Assembly: GCA_965279195.1 (NCBI GenBank)
Contig: CBDIHP010000042.1
Location: 124,001 to 188,000 of the forward strand
Direction: 5' to 3'
DNA length: 64,000 nucleotides
Origin: CBDIHP01 sp965279195
GTDB taxonomy: Bacteria > Planctomycetota > Planctomycetia > Isosphaerales > Isosphaeraceae
Within the stretch, counting starts at the first letter, position 1; every line of letters begins with the position of its first letter. The translations under genes were made by a program, and so were the position numbers. A model generated the notes under the pieces. The model ran no database searches and was not told the origin of the DNA. It saw only the letters and a list, made by a program, of their open reading frames with translations. This document shows, piece by piece, positions 17,279 through 27,011 of the stretch.

Positions 17279-19260
17279 TCGGCGAGCAGGTCTCGGACCG
17301 CCTGCAGGATCTGTTCGACATTCGGGACGACCGCCTTCTCCAGCGTCGGGCTGTAGGGGGTCGGCGAGAAGGCACCGTTGAGTCGCTTGATCGGGGCGTC
17401 GAGGTCGTCGAAGCCCCGGTCGGAGACCGTCGCGGCGACCTCGGCCCCGTATCCATAGGGCGCGAACGACTCGTCCACGATCAGCAACCGCCCGGTCTTC
17501 GCAACCGATGCCAGGATCGCCTCGCGGTCGAGCGGGGAGATGGTGCGGGGGTCGAGCACCTCGATGTGGATGCCTTCCGGCTTGAGTCGATCGGCGACCT
17601 CGGCCGCGAGTTTGACCATGTGGGCCAGGGCCACGATCGTCAGGTCAGACCCCTCGCGGACGATCCGGGCCTTGCCGAATGGGATCTCATAGGACTCCTC
17701 GGGGACCGCCGACTTGGTGGTCAACAGCTCGCGGTGTTCGAGGAAAATCACCGGATCGTCGCATCTTAATGCGTGGGTCAGGAGGCCCTTGGCGTCGTAG
17801 GCGTTCGAGGGGACGACGACGCGGAGACCTGGGAAGTGGGCGTAGAGGGTGCCGTAGAAGCCCGAGTGGTGCGTGGCCGCCGAATGGCCGATGCCGACGC
17901 AGCCGCGCAGGAGGATCGGCATCCGGATACGGCCGTCGGACATGTACTGGATCTTGGCGATCTGGTTGATGATCTCGCCGACCGAGTCGAGGACGAAGTC
18001 GGCGAACATGAAGTCGACCACCGGTCGCGTCCCGGTCATGGCCGCGCCGCCGGCGAGGCCGACGAATCCGCGCTCGGCGATGGGTGTGTCGCGCAGCCGC
18101 TCGGGGCCGTGGAGGTCGTACAGCCCCTCGGTCGTCCGGAAGTTGCCGCCGCGCTTGCCGATGCCCTCGCCGAGCACGAAGATCGCCGGATTGTCCTTCA
18201 TCTCGCCTGACAGGGCTTCCCATGCGGCGCGGGTGTAGGTGACTTCCCGAGACCCCGGACTGGACGGCTCCGGAGATGGCGTACGCGGCTCTGCATAGAC
18301 ATGCGTCGTCGCTTGCGACGGATCCGGCCAGGGGGCGGCCTCGGCCTCGGTCCGGCAGGACTGGATCTGCCGGGCGACCTCGGCATCGATGGCGTCCAGC
18401 TCTGTTCCCGAGAGCCGCGACTCGGAGACGACGCTCTTTCGGAGCCGCTGGATCGGGCAGCGGGCCTTCCACTCCTCGACGTCCTCGCGAGTGCGATAGC
18501 TGAAGTCGCCCATCCCCTCGGCGTGGGCCCGGGTTCGGTAGGTCAGGCACTCGATGAGGGTCGGCCCGTCCCCTCGCCTGGCCCGTTCGACGGCGACCTG
18601 GGCGGTTTCCCAGACGCCGAAGACGTCGTTACCGTCGATGGTGAAGCCGGGCATGCCGTAGGCCTCCCCGCGCGGGCCGACGGCGGGCCGGCCGGCGGCG
18701 TAGGCGAAGGGGACCTCGGTGGCGAACTGGTTGTTCTCGCAGACGAACAGGACGGGCAGCTTCCAGATGCTCGCGAGGTTCAGGCCCTCGTGGAAGGCCC
18801 CGTTGTTCACCGCGCCGTCTCCGAAGAACGCGACCGCGACGTTGTCCGTCTTGAGGATCCGGAAGCTATAACCCGCGCCGGCGGCCTGGAGGATGCAGGG
18901 GCCGACGATGCCGCTGGTTCCCATCATGCCGATCTCTGGCGAGAACAGGTGCATGCTGCCGCCGCGGCCTCGCGAACAGCCGGTGACGCGGCCGAAGAGT
19001 TCGGCGATCAGGTCGCTCGGGGGCATGCCCTTGGCGAGGGCGTGGCCGTGGCCGCGGTGGGTGCTGAAGACGACGTCTTCGGGGCGTAGGTGGGCGCAGA
19101 CGCCCGTGGCGATGGCTTCCTGCCCGACGTAGGTGTGGCAGGCGCCATGGATCAGGCCCCGCTGGTGGGACCGGGCGAGTTCCTCCTCGCAGTCGCGAAT
19201 GACCCGCATGGTGCGGTAGAGCTGTCGGAGCGTGTCGGTCGGGATCGTGGCGGTATCCAA
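17275..19260 (-). CDS. 2-oxoacid dehydrogenase E1, alpha-beta fusion
   Basis: About 661 residues, a single-chain E1. Residues about 10-330 are the alpha part with the thiamine diphosphate motif GDGAVNNGAFHEG...ENNQ and the phosphorylation-loop-like YRTRAHAEGMGD. Residues about 350-660 are the beta part (REVTYTRAAWEALSGEM, GEGIGKRGGNFRTTEGL, ERGFVGLAGGAAMTGTRP, RLLIVDESFAPYGYGAEV). The start is set at TTG 19260, preceded by AGGAA six nt upstream. A GTG at 19299 overlapping the SDR stop (GTGA) is the alternative and adds 13 residues. A longer frame runs back into the SDR gene and is not used. Coupled to E2 downstream. Substrate unknown; pyruvate or acetoin are the closest family matches. Confidence 0.92.
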   Translation of the reverse strand: MDTATIPTDTLRQLYRTMRVIRDCEEELARSHQRGLIHGACHTYVGQEAIATGVCAHLRPEDVVFSTHRGHGHALAKGMPPSDLIAELFGRVTGCSRGRGGSMHLFSPEIGMMGTSGIVGPCILQAAGAGYSFRILKTDNVAVAFFGDGAVNNGAFHEGLNLASIWKLPVLFVCENNQFATEVPFAYAAGRPAVGPRGEAYGMPGFTIDGNDVFGVWETAQVAVERARRGDGPTLIECLTYRTRAHAEGMGDFSYRTREDVEEWKARCPIQRLRKSVVSESRLSGTELDAIDAEVARQIQSCRTEAEAAPWPDPSQATTHVYAEPRTPSPEPSSPGSREVTYTRAAWEALSGEMKDNPAIFVLGEGIGKRGGNFRTTEGLYDLHGPERLRDTPIAERGFVGLAGGAAMTGTRPVVDFMFADFVLDSVGEIINQIAKIQYMSDGRIRMPILLRGCVGIGHSAATHHSGFYGTLYAHFPGLRVVVPSNAYDAKGLLTHALRCDDPVIFLEHRELLTTKSAVPEESYEIPFGKARIVREGSDLTIVALAHMVKLAAEVADRLKPEGIHIEVLDPRTISPLDREAILASVAKTGRLLIVDESFAPYGYGAEVAATVSDRGFDDLDAPIKRLNGAFSPTPYSPTLEKAVVPNVEQILQAVRDLLAE

Positions 19261-19295
19261 GGTCGGTTCCTGTGGCTGGTCGAGCGTGAGCCCGC

Positions 19296-20108
19296 TCACT
19301 TGCGGCCGATGGTTGCGCCGACGTTCGCGGCGAGGTTGCCGCCGTCCATCGGGATCAGGGTTCCGGTGATCCACGACGAGGCGTCCGAGGCGAGCAGCAC
19401 GGCGAGCCCCTGGATGTCCTCGGGGGCCCCGAGGCGGCCGGACGGGATCCCGCCGACCCAGCGGTCGTGCAGGGTCGGGTCGGCGTCCATCCGGACGCGG
19501 AGGCTGGGATTGACCACCTGCGCGGGGAGGATCGCATTCACCCGCACCCCCCTGCCCGCCCACTCGGTGCTCAGCTCGCGGGTCATCTGGGCCACGGCCC
19601 CCATCGCCATGCTGTAGGCGACGTGCCCACGCCCGAGGGCCGAGATGCTCGCGAGCGAGCCGATGTTGATGATGCTCCCCCGCCCCTGGGCCAGCATCCG
19701 CTTGCCGGCGTTCTGGCACATCCGGAACCGCCCGAAGACGAGGTTGCGGAACACGGCCTCGACGTCGGGCATGCTCAACTCCTCGGGCGTGCCGAGGATC
19801 CCGTCGCCCGCGACATTCCCGAGGATGTCGATGCGTCCGAACTCGCGGTCGAGCGCATCGAACAGGCGGTCGATCGAGGCCACGTCGGAGACGTCGCAGG
19901 TCTCGGCGTGGGCCCTGCGGCCGAGCGCGGCGATGGTCGCGGATGTCTCGGCCATGCCCGGCGTATTGCGATCGACGAGCAGGACGTCGGCCCCGTGCTC
20001 GGCGAGGGCGATGGCCATCGCGCGGCCCAGCCCGCTGGCGGCGCCGGTGACCAGCGCGACCCGATCGGTGAGGTCGAACCGGAGGGGCTTGAGTGAAGAT
20101 TGCATCAC
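19296..20108 (-). CDS. SDR family protein lacking the catalytic lysine
   Basis: A 270-residue classical SDR fold: cofactor motif TGAASGLGRAMA (TGxxxGxG), an Asp after beta-2 (LLVDRNT) indicating NAD(H) preference, NVAGDG (the NAG position), catalytic-type Ser in INIGSLAS, and C-terminal MDGGNLAANVG. At the active site the sequence is AYSMAMGAVAQM where the family has Y-x-x-x-K, so Lys is Met. This was read directly from the codons (TAC AGC ATG GCG ATG). It may be a poor dehydrogenase, an isomerase/binding protein, or use another base. It starts 4 bp after the Nramp-like gene stop and is followed after 35 bp by E1, so it belongs to the operon. Confidence 0.88.
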   Translation of the reverse strand: MMQSSLKPLRFDLTDRVALVTGAASGLGRAMAIALAEHGADVLLVDRNTPGMAETSATIAALGRRAHAETCDVSDVASIDRLFDALDREFGRIDILGNVAGDGILGTPEELSMPDVEAVFRNLVFGRFRMCQNAGKRMLAQGRGSIINIGSLASISALGRGHVAYSMAMGAVAQMTRELSTEWAGRGVRVNAILPAQVVNPSLRVRMDADPTLHDRWVGGIPSGRLGAPEDIQGLAVLLASDASSWITGTLIPMDGGNLAANVGATIGRK

Positions 20109-20112
20109 GACA

Positions 20113-21717
20113 TCAGCCTTTGAAATAATCGATCAACGCGGGGACTTGCTGATGCAACAGCACCACGACGCCCAGCCCGACGTAGAACACCCCGCAGAGG
20201 GCCAGTCCGACGCGGAAGTACCACCTCGGCCGGATCGCCTCGGGCAGCCGTGTCGTGTTCACCCGGAGCAGCAGGAACGAGGTGACGCCGATCGCCAGGT
20301 TGTTGCAGTTGGCGATAACGATGGTCATCAGCCTGGGGTTCCCGTACCTGTTGAACAGGAACGCGCCGACATACGACCACGCGACGAACCCGACCATGAT
20401 CCCGTAATAGATGTAGCGGACCTGGCCGCCGCTGAGGTTCGAACGGACCCGCTTGCTGCCCGACCAGGCCACGTCGGTCCAGCGCCGGCAGAAGTCGTCC
20501 ACGATCGACATCTGGCTGGGCATCATCACCAGCAGGCCGACAAGCACGCTGAGGACCCAGAGTCCCTGGGCGACCATCGGGGAGAATCCCGGCGCGTGCC
20601 GGACGCCGTCGGCCGTGATGAGCGACTGCGACCAGGCGAGCTTCGTCCCCTTCAACTCGGAGTACGAGGCGAACTGGATCGACAGCAAGGCCGGCAGTGC
20701 CATCCCCATGAAGCAGCCGGGGGCCCAGACGACGAACTGGTCGAGCAGGATGTAACGCCACCAGCCCTTCCAGCGGGCCAGGTTCTCGGGCGTGATCGCG
20801 AAGATCTTGCCGACGTGGCTGAGCCGAACATGCCGGCCGCCGACGGCGCTCGGGATGGCCCCGACCTGCGAGCCCATCCCCCAGCCCTGGTCGCGGACGA
20901 AATTGCTGTAGGTCGAGTTGCCCAACCCGCCGCCGCCCGCATAGCCGGCGAACCCGCCGAGCGCGGCGAGGTTGCCGAGCGCGATCACGGGGAAGGCCCC
21001 GGTCTCCCACCAGTGCTGGAAGAGGTTGACCGTCGCCCCCTGGTCGGTACCCCCTGTGGGCGTGGGGATGGTGCCAAACTTGAGGAACCCGCTGAAGATG
21101 TTCCACCAGCCGCCGGGGCTCACGAAGAGGATCCCCATGAGCAGGCAGAAGCCCAGCACGCCGAAGACCTTGATCGTGCTGACGACCTGGAGCACCCGGT
21201 AGACCTTGCCGCCCAGGAGCACCGGCAAGGCGACGAGGAGCACGAAGACATACGAGACGATGTTGACCAGCCAGGCGTCCTCGGCCTGCGGCGGGCGGTC
21301 GAGATAGAGCGAGACGGCCATGGCCGCGCCGTGCGTCGATAATCCGGGGATCAACGCGGACGCGCCGAGCAGGAAGACCAACGCCATCCAGAACCGCGCG
21401 CCGGGGCGGAGCCGCATGAAGCCGGTGAACACGGGCTCGCCGCAGGCCAGGGCGTACCGGCCGCACTCCAGGTTGTAGAACACCTGGAGGACGATGGCGA
21501 CGGTGGCGATCCACATGAGGCCGCCGCCGTAACGCGCGGTGACCTCGGGCCCGAAGAGCCACTCGCCGCCGCCGATCTGCATGCCCATCATCACGATCCC
21601 CGGGCCGATGAACTCCGGCCAGTCGCGCCAGGTCCTCGGTCGGGGGATGGGGAGGTCGCCGGAATCCCAGTCGGGGATCTCCGGGGGAACCGGCGTCTCG
21701 GCGTCGTTGGCGGACAT
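20113..21717 (-). CDS. Nramp-family-like transporter without the DPGN metal motif
   Basis: A 534-residue inner-membrane protein with about 11-12 hydrophobic segments. TM1 opens FIGPGIVMMGMQIGGGEWL. The GPG and the helix break fit Nramp (NRAMP/MntH) transporters, but the metal-binding DPGN is replaced by GGGE. The middle region LAALGGFAGYAGGGGLGNS stands where Nramp has the MPH helix, again without the Met/His ligands. Planctomycete proteins like this are usually labelled Nramp family divalent metal transporters; from the missing ligands a different substrate is likely. It is in an operon with FAH hydrolase (61 bp upstream) and SDR (4 bp downstream), so a small organic acid is a conceivable substrate. 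That is inference. Confidence 0.75.
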   Translation of the reverse strand: MSANDAETPVPPEIPDWDSGDLPIPRPRTWRDWPEFIGPGIVMMGMQIGGGEWLFGPEVTARYGGGLMWIATVAIVLQVFYNLECGRYALACGEPVFTGFMRLRPGARFWMALVFLLGASALIPGLSTHGAAMAVSLYLDRPPQAEDAWLVNIVSYVFVLLVALPVLLGGKVYRVLQVVSTIKVFGVLGFCLLMGILFVSPGGWWNIFSGFLKFGTIPTPTGGTDQGATVNLFQHWWETGAFPVIALGNLAALGGFAGYAGGGGLGNSTYSNFVRDQGWGMGSQVGAIPSAVGGRHVRLSHVGKIFAITPENLARWKGWWRYILLDQFVVWAPGCFMGMALPALLSIQFASYSELKGTKLAWSQSLITADGVRHAPGFSPMVAQGLWVLSVLVGLLVMMPSQMSIVDDFCRRWTDVAWSGSKRVRSNLSGGQVRYIYYGIMVGFVAWSYVGAFLFNRYGNPRLMTIVIANCNNLAIGVTSFLLLRVNTTRLPEAIRPRWYFRVGLALCGVFYVGLGVVVLLHQQVPALIDYFKG

Positions 21718-21778
21718 CGTCCTGTCTCCAGGCCCGGGAGAGTGGCGCTGGTCGGGTCAGACGGTCACGGCGATGGGA

Positions 21779-22582
21779 TCAGGCCTCGTCCTTGACGGGG
21801 TTCGTCAGGGCGCCGATGCCTTCGATCTCGATGGTGACGGTGTCGCCATCCTTGAGGAACACCGGCGGCTTGCGGGCCGCGCCGACGCCGTGCGGGGTGC
21901 CGGTGAGGATGACCGTGCCCGGCAGCAGCTTGGTGCTGCCGCTGAGGAACTCGATCAGGGTCGGCACGTCGAAGATCATGTCGTCGGTGTTCCAGTCCTG
22001 CATGGTCTCGCCATTCAGGACGGTCTTGATCTTCAACGCATTCGGATTCGCGATCTCGTCGGCTGTGACGAGGCTCGGCCCGAGCGGGCAGAACGTGGCG
22101 AACGTCTTGCCGCGGCACCACTGGCTGCCGCCCCACTTCATCTGCCAGTCCCGCGCGCTCACGTCATTGGCGCAGGTGTAGCCGAGGACGTAGCTCAGGG
22201 CGTCGGCCTTCGAGACGTTGTAGCAGGTCTTGCCGATGACGACGGCGAGCTCGCACTCGTAGTCGACCATCTCGCTCTTCAGCTTCGTCGGGATCAGGAT
22301 CGGGTCGCCGGGGTTCTGGAGCGTGCCCAGGTTCTTCATGAACACCACGGGCTGCTCGGGGATCGCCTGGTTGCCCTCGGCGGCGTGGCGGCGATAGTTC
22401 AGCCCGATGCAGATGATGTCCTTCGGCTCCAGCGGGGCGAGGAGCTTGTAACCGCTCACCTTCTCCCCGGTCGGCGTGAGCGTGCCGAAGAGGTCGCCGT
22501 CGAGCCTGGTGACCGAGCCGTCGGCGTCGAGCTTGCCGTGGTGGATCGCGCCCGAACCGTCCTGATATCGAACAACCTTCAT
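21779..22582 (-). CDS. Fumarylacetoacetate hydrolase (FAH) family protein
   Basis: A 267-residue enzyme of the FAH superfamily, which cleaves or decarboxylates diketo acids and acylpyruvates using a divalent metal. The start at ATG 22582 (MKVVRYQDGSGAIHHGKLD) is the natural family start. An upstream frame extension is Arg-rich and rejected. Landmarks: IICIGLNYRRHAAE, metal-binding E-x-E in VDYECELAVVIGK, CANDVSARDWQ, and the C-terminal TGTPHGVGAARKPPVFLKDG (GTPxGVG) loop. It is the first gene of the minus-strand operon FAH, Nramp-like, SDR, E1, E2. It could act on a 2,4-diketo-3-deoxy sugar acid, as in SDR plus FAH sugar-acid routes, but this is not proved by sequence. Confidence 0.88.
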   Translation of the reverse strand: MKVVRYQDGSGAIHHGKLDADGSVTRLDGDLFGTLTPTGEKVSGYKLLAPLEPKDIICIGLNYRRHAAEGNQAIPEQPVVFMKNLGTLQNPGDPILIPTKLKSEMVDYECELAVVIGKTCYNVSKADALSYVLGYTCANDVSARDWQMKWGGSQWCRGKTFATFCPLGPSLVTADEIANPNALKIKTVLNGETMQDWNTDDMIFDVPTLIEFLSGSTKLLPGTVILTGTPHGVGAARKPPVFLKDGDTVTIEIEGIGALTNPVKDEA

Positions 22583-22886
22583 GACTGCCTGCGGTCCTTT
22601 CCCGTCGATGTCCCCGGCCCACGCGCGACGAGCTTCGGCGTCCTCGCGCCGATGCCCTCTCGGGCGGCGGGGAGGAGATTCGTCCGATCGGCGTGGGCGT
22701 CGTGTCGTAGCAATATGAGGGCAAAGGCCGGCGTTGTCCACGGTTCAGAATCCGAGCAGGCGCGGTTGTCGCCTCGCATCGGCGGTTGTTAGGAGGATTG
22801 ACGCGGGCGCGGCATCTGTTACCCTCAAGGTATCCCCGCCTCCCGCCGTGCCCCTGCCCCGCCCCCGCCCTCCGGATTTCCCCGCG

Positions 22887-25800
22887 ATGCGCACACTCCA
22901 CCGAACCCTTCGGTCCAGCGGGCTCGTCCTGACGTTCGCCGTCGCCTGGGCCGGCCTCGCCCGGGCCGCCGAGGACTTCGCCGCGCTCGAGGCCGAGTAC
23001 GCCGGTTCGGTCCAGCCGCTCGTCGCCAGATACTGCCTCAAGTGCCACTCGACCGCGAAGCAGGAAGGGGACCTCGACCTCGAACGTTTCAACGCGAAGG
23101 CCGAGATCCGCAAAGGCGCGCCGATCTGGGTCAAGGTCGCCGAGTTCCTCGACAACGGCGAGATGCCCCCCAAGAATGCCGCCAAGCCCACCGATGCCCA
23201 GCGGGCACAGCTCCGGGGCTGGGTCGGCCGATATCTCCACGCCGAGGCGATCGCCCAGGCCGGCGACCCCGGCCCGGTGGTGCTGCGACGGCTCAACAAC
23301 GTCGAATACACCAACACGATCCGAGACCTGAGCGGCGTCCCGACGCTCGACCCCGCGAAGGAATTTCCCACCGACGGCGCGGCCGGCGAGGGGTTCACGA
23401 ACACCGGCAACGCCCTGGTGATGTCGCCCGCCTTGCTGGCCCAGTACCTCGACGCCGCCAAGGGGATCGCCACCCACGCCGTCCTGCTACCCGACGGCAT
23501 CCGCTTCTCGGCCGGCAACTCGCGTCGGGACTTCACCGATGAACTGCTCGCCCGGATCAAGGCGGCCTACGCCCGGCACGCCGACCCCCAGGGCAAGATC
23601 CCGCTCGCGGCCTACTTCAAAGCCCTGGTGGAAGAGCGTGAAGCCCTGGCGAAGGGATCGGTCACGCCCGAGACCGTCGCGCGTCGCCGCTCGCTGAATC
23701 CGCGCTACCTGCGGTCGCTCTGGACCGTCCTGAAGGATGACAGGCCCTCGTCGGTCGTCATTGAAGGCCTCCGGACGAGGTGGAAATCGGCCAGGCCGTC
23801 GGACGTGCAGGCCTTGGTGGACGAGATCACGCGGTGGCAGGTTGCCCTGGCCCGGTTCCAGAATGTCGGGCACATGAAGCCGTGGGTCGTGGCGATGGAG
23901 CCGATCGCCACGGCCCAGGAGCACCGCTTCAAGGTGCCCGAGGATGCGACGGGCGGCCTGCTCATCTCGATGGCCGTCGATGACGCGGGCGACGGATCCG
24001 CCGGGGACGCGGTTGTCTGGGAGAACGCCCGGATCGTCTCCCCCGGCCGGCCCGACCTGGCCCTCCGCGACGTACGGGCCGAGACGGGGCGGATCCTCGA
24101 CCTCCGCAGGCGGCTTTTCGCCTCGGCCGGCCGTTGCCTGGATCTGATCGCGAAGCACTCGCTCGACTCGGGCGCACCGATCGACCGCGAGGCCCTGGCC
24201 CGCGAAGGAAAAGTCGATGTCGATGTGCTCACGGCCTGGCTCGATTATCTGGGGATCGGCGAGTCGGGCAAGTTCCCGCTGGACTACCTCCAAGAGAAGT
24301 CCGAAAAGGTCGCCGGCTACGACTTCGTGAAGTCGTGGGGGCCGGGCGAGACGCCGAACATGGCGGCGAATCAGTCGGACAGCCCGGTCCGGATCCCCGG
24401 CAACCTCCGGGGTCGCGGCGTGGCCTTTCACCCCTCGCCGACCCGGCAGATCGCGGTCGGCTGGCGGAGCCCGTTCAGCGGGCCGTTCCGGATCAGGGGC
24501 AAGATCACCCACGCCCACCCCGAATGCGGCAACGGCGTGACCTGGACCCTCGAACTCCGCCGAGGCGCGACGCGCCGCAGGCTGGCGTCGGGGATCGCGG
24601 CCGGGTCGAAGGCGGTCGAGGTCGCCGCGCCCGATGCCCTGCCGATCCGCAAGGGCGACCTGCTCTCCGTCATCATCGGGCCTCGCGAGGGCAATCACGC
24701 CTGCGACCTGACCGATGTCGATCTGAAATTTATCAGCCTGGGTGAATCCGGACTCGTCTGGGATTTGGCCCACGAGCTGTCCTCGAACTTCCTGGCGGCG
24801 AACCCCCGGGGGGATGCGCTAGGGAATGCCGAGGTGTGGCACCTGTACACATCGGCCGTCGCCGATGATGCGATTGGCCCGGTGATCCCCGAAGGTTCGC
24901 TGCTCGCCCGCTGGCTCGTCGAGCCCGACGCGAGGAGACGGGCGGAACTCGCGGCCGGCGTCGAGGCGTTGATGACCCAGGGGCCGCCGAAGGATCCGAA
25001 GAGCCCGGACGCCCTGCTCCACCGGCGACTCTCGTCGCTGGGCAGCCCGCTGTTCTCGGCCAGAGCCGGCGCGAGGTCGCCGGCGAATCGTGCCTCCGAC
25101 TGGGGCCCCGACCCGGCCGCGTTCGGCAAGTCGCCCGGCGGCAAATTGAACCCCGCTGATCTCCTGACCGCCGCGCCCGGCGTGATCACCTTCAAGCTTC
25201 CGGCGGATCTCGTGGCCGGCTCGACGATCGTCGCCACGGCGAAGCTCGATCCCGTCTCGGGCCGCGACGGTTCGGCACAGGCGCGGATCGTGGCCGGGGC
25301 GACGAAGCCGTCCCAGGGGTTGAGGTCGGATAGCCTGATCCTCGTCCATCCCGAGGGGAAGCGACGGTCTGAGCTGGCGAAGGGGTTCGAGGAGTTCCGC
25401 CGCTGGTTCCCGCCGGCCATCTGCTACCCGCAGATCGTGCCCATCGATGAGGTCGTCACCCTGAGCCTCTTCCACCGCGAGGACGAGCCGCTGGCCAGGC
25501 TCATGCTCGACGATCGCGAGCGGGCCGACCTCGATCGCCTCTGGGTCGAGCTGCACTTCGTCGCCCAGGACGCGTTCACGACCGTCGATGCCTACGCCCA
25601 GCTCATGGAATACGCCACGCAGGACAGCAACCCCAAGCTGTTCGAGCACCTCCGCGAGCCCATCCGAAAGCGGGCCGAGATGCTCCGCAAGGCGATCCAG
25701 GAGGCCGAGCCGAGGCAACTCGAAGGGATCCTCGCGACGGCCGAACGCGCCTTCCGGCGCCCGCTGGCCTCGGACGAGATCCAGCAGTTCCGGTCGCTGT

Positions 25801-26975
25801 TCGCGAAGCTCAAGGCCGAAGGATTGCCGTCGGAAGACGCGCTCCGGCTGACCCTGGCTCGCGTGTTCGTCTCGCCGGCGTTCCTTTATCGGATGGAACA
25901 GGCGGGGCCGGGCGAGTCGGCGGCCGATGTGTCGGACTGGGAACTGGCGACGAGGCTGAGTTACTTCCTCTGGTCGTCGATGCCTGACGACGAACTCCGA
26001 CGGCTCGCGGCGGCGGGGATGCTGCGAAACGCGAACGTGCTCGCTTCGCAGGCGCAGCGGATGCTCCGCGACGACAAGGTCCGCCGGCTGGCCTCGGAGT
26101 TCGCCTGCCAGTGGCTCCAGATTTACGAATTCAACACGCTGGATGAGAAAAGCGAGCGGCATTTCCCGACGTTCCGCGAGGCCCGGGGCGACCTCTATGA
26201 GGAGTCGATCCGGTTCTTCACCGACCTGTTCCGGAACGATCGCTCGATCCTGTCCGTGCTCGACGCCGATCACACATTCTTGAATGAGCGCCTGGCGAAA
26301 TTCTACGGCATCCCGGGCGTGAGCGGCCCCGAGTGGCGTCGCGTGGACGGGCTGTCGAGGTATGGCCGGGGCGGGATCCTCGGGCAGGCGACGACGCTGG
26401 CGAAGCAGTCGGGGGCGTCTCGCACCAGCCCGATCCTCCGGGGCAACTGGCTCTCGGAAGTCATCCTGGGCGAGAAGCTGCCGAAGCCGCCCAAGGGCGT
26501 GCCGCAACTCCCGGAGGACGAGTCGGCCACCGAGGGCAAGACCGTCCGCCAGCTCGTCGAGATGCACACCCGCGACCCCCGCTGCTCCGGCTGCCACGCC
26601 CGCATCGACCCGTTCGGCTACTCCCTGGAAGCCTTCGATGCCATCGGAAGGAGCCGGGAGAAGGACCTCGGGGGGCGTCCCATCGACGCGAAGGCCAAGG
26701 CCCCCGACGGTGCCTCCTTCGAGGGGCTCCCCGGCTTGCGGAATTATTTGCTCACAAATCGGCGTGAAGCGGTGATCAAGCAATTCGATAAGAAGTTGCT
26801 CGGATATGCCCTCGGCCGGGCGGTGCAGCTCTCCGACGAGCCGCTGCTCGACGCCCTGCGGGAGCGGCTCGGCCGCGAGAACTTCCGGTTCTCGGCCGCG
26901 GTCGACCTGATCGTGCGGAGCCCGCAGTTCCGGCAGATCCGCGGCAGCAAGGCCACGCTCGCCGACGCCCATTGA
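22887..26975 (+). CDS. Giant DUF1592-type planctomycete protein with cytochrome-like CxxCH sites
   Basis: A 1362-residue exported protein. The start is at ATG 22887, which opens a signal peptide (LRSSGLVLTFAVAWAGLARAA). An N-terminal planctomycete cytochrome-C-like domain has heme-type CLKCH at residues 50-54. The order is then DUF1587 (RRLNNVEYTNTIRDLSGV), a long middle region with a beta-rich insert, DUF1595, DUF1592 (TRLSYFLWSSMPDDELRRLA), DUF1588 (SPILRGNWLSEVILGE and CSGCHARIDPFGYSLEAFD, second CxxCH at 1233-1237) and DUF1585 at the end. This domain chain is typical of planctomycetes; its function is unknown, with suggested roles in extracellular electron transfer or polymer degradation. 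Paired with the DUF1552 gene 36 bp downstream. Confidence 0.92.
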   Translation: MRTLHRTLRSSGLVLTFAVAWAGLARAAEDFAALEAEYAGSVQPLVARYCLKCHSTAKQEGDLDLERFNAKAEIRKGAPIWVKVAEFLDNGEMPPKNAAKPTDAQRAQLRGWVGRYLHAEAIAQAGDPGPVVLRRLNNVEYTNTIRDLSGVPTLDPAKEFPTDGAAGEGFTNTGNALVMSPALLAQYLDAAKGIATHAVLLPDGIRFSAGNSRRDFTDELLARIKAAYARHADPQGKIPLAAYFKALVEEREALAKGSVTPETVARRRSLNPRYLRSLWTVLKDDRPSSVVIEGLRTRWKSARPSDVQALVDEITRWQVALARFQNVGHMKPWVVAMEPIATAQEHRFKVPEDATGGLLISMAVDDAGDGSAGDAVVWENARIVSPGRPDLALRDVRAETGRILDLRRRLFASAGRCLDLIAKHSLDSGAPIDREALAREGKVDVDVLTAWLDYLGIGESGKFPLDYLQEKSEKVAGYDFVKSWGPGETPNMAANQSDSPVRIPGNLRGRGVAFHPSPTRQIAVGWRSPFSGPFRIRGKITHAHPECGNGVTWTLELRRGATRRRLASGIAAGSKAVEVAAPDALPIRKGDLLSVIIGPREGNHACDLTDVDLKFISLGESGLVWDLAHELSSNFLAANPRGDALGNAEVWHLYTSAVADDAIGPVIPEGSLLARWLVEPDARRRAELAAGVEALMTQGPPKDPKSPDALLHRRLSSLGSPLFSARAGARSPANRASDWGPDPAAFGKSPGGKLNPADLLTAAPGVITFKLPADLVAGSTIVATAKLDPVSGRDGSAQARIVAGATKPSQGLRSDSLILVHPEGKRRSELAKGFEEFRRWFPPAICYPQIVPIDEVVTLSLFHREDEPLARLMLDDRERADLDRLWVELHFVAQDAFTTVDAYAQLMEYATQDSNPKLFEHLREPIRKRAEMLRKAIQEAEPRQLEGILATAERAFRRPLASDEIQQFRSLFAKLKAEGLPSEDALRLTLARVFVSPAFLYRMEQAGPGESAADVSDWELATRLSYFLWSSMPDDELRRLAAAGMLRNANVLASQAQRMLRDDKVRRLASEFACQWLQIYEFNTLDEKSERHFPTFREARGDLYEESIRFFTDLFRNDRSILSVLDADHTFLNERLAKFYGIPGVSGPEWRRVDGLSRYGRGGILGQATTLAKQSGASRTSPILRGNWLSEVILGEKLPKPPKGVPQLPEDESATEGKTVRQLVEMHTRDPRCSGCHARIDPFGYSLEAFDAIGRSREKDLGGRPIDAKAKAPDGASFEGLPGLRNYLLTNRREAVIKQFDKKLLGYALGRAVQLSDEPLLDALRERLGRENFRFSAAVDLIVRSPQFRQIRGSKATLADAH

Positions 26976-27011
26976 CCCACTCTCCCCGGACCCGAATCGC
27001 AGGAGTCTGAT

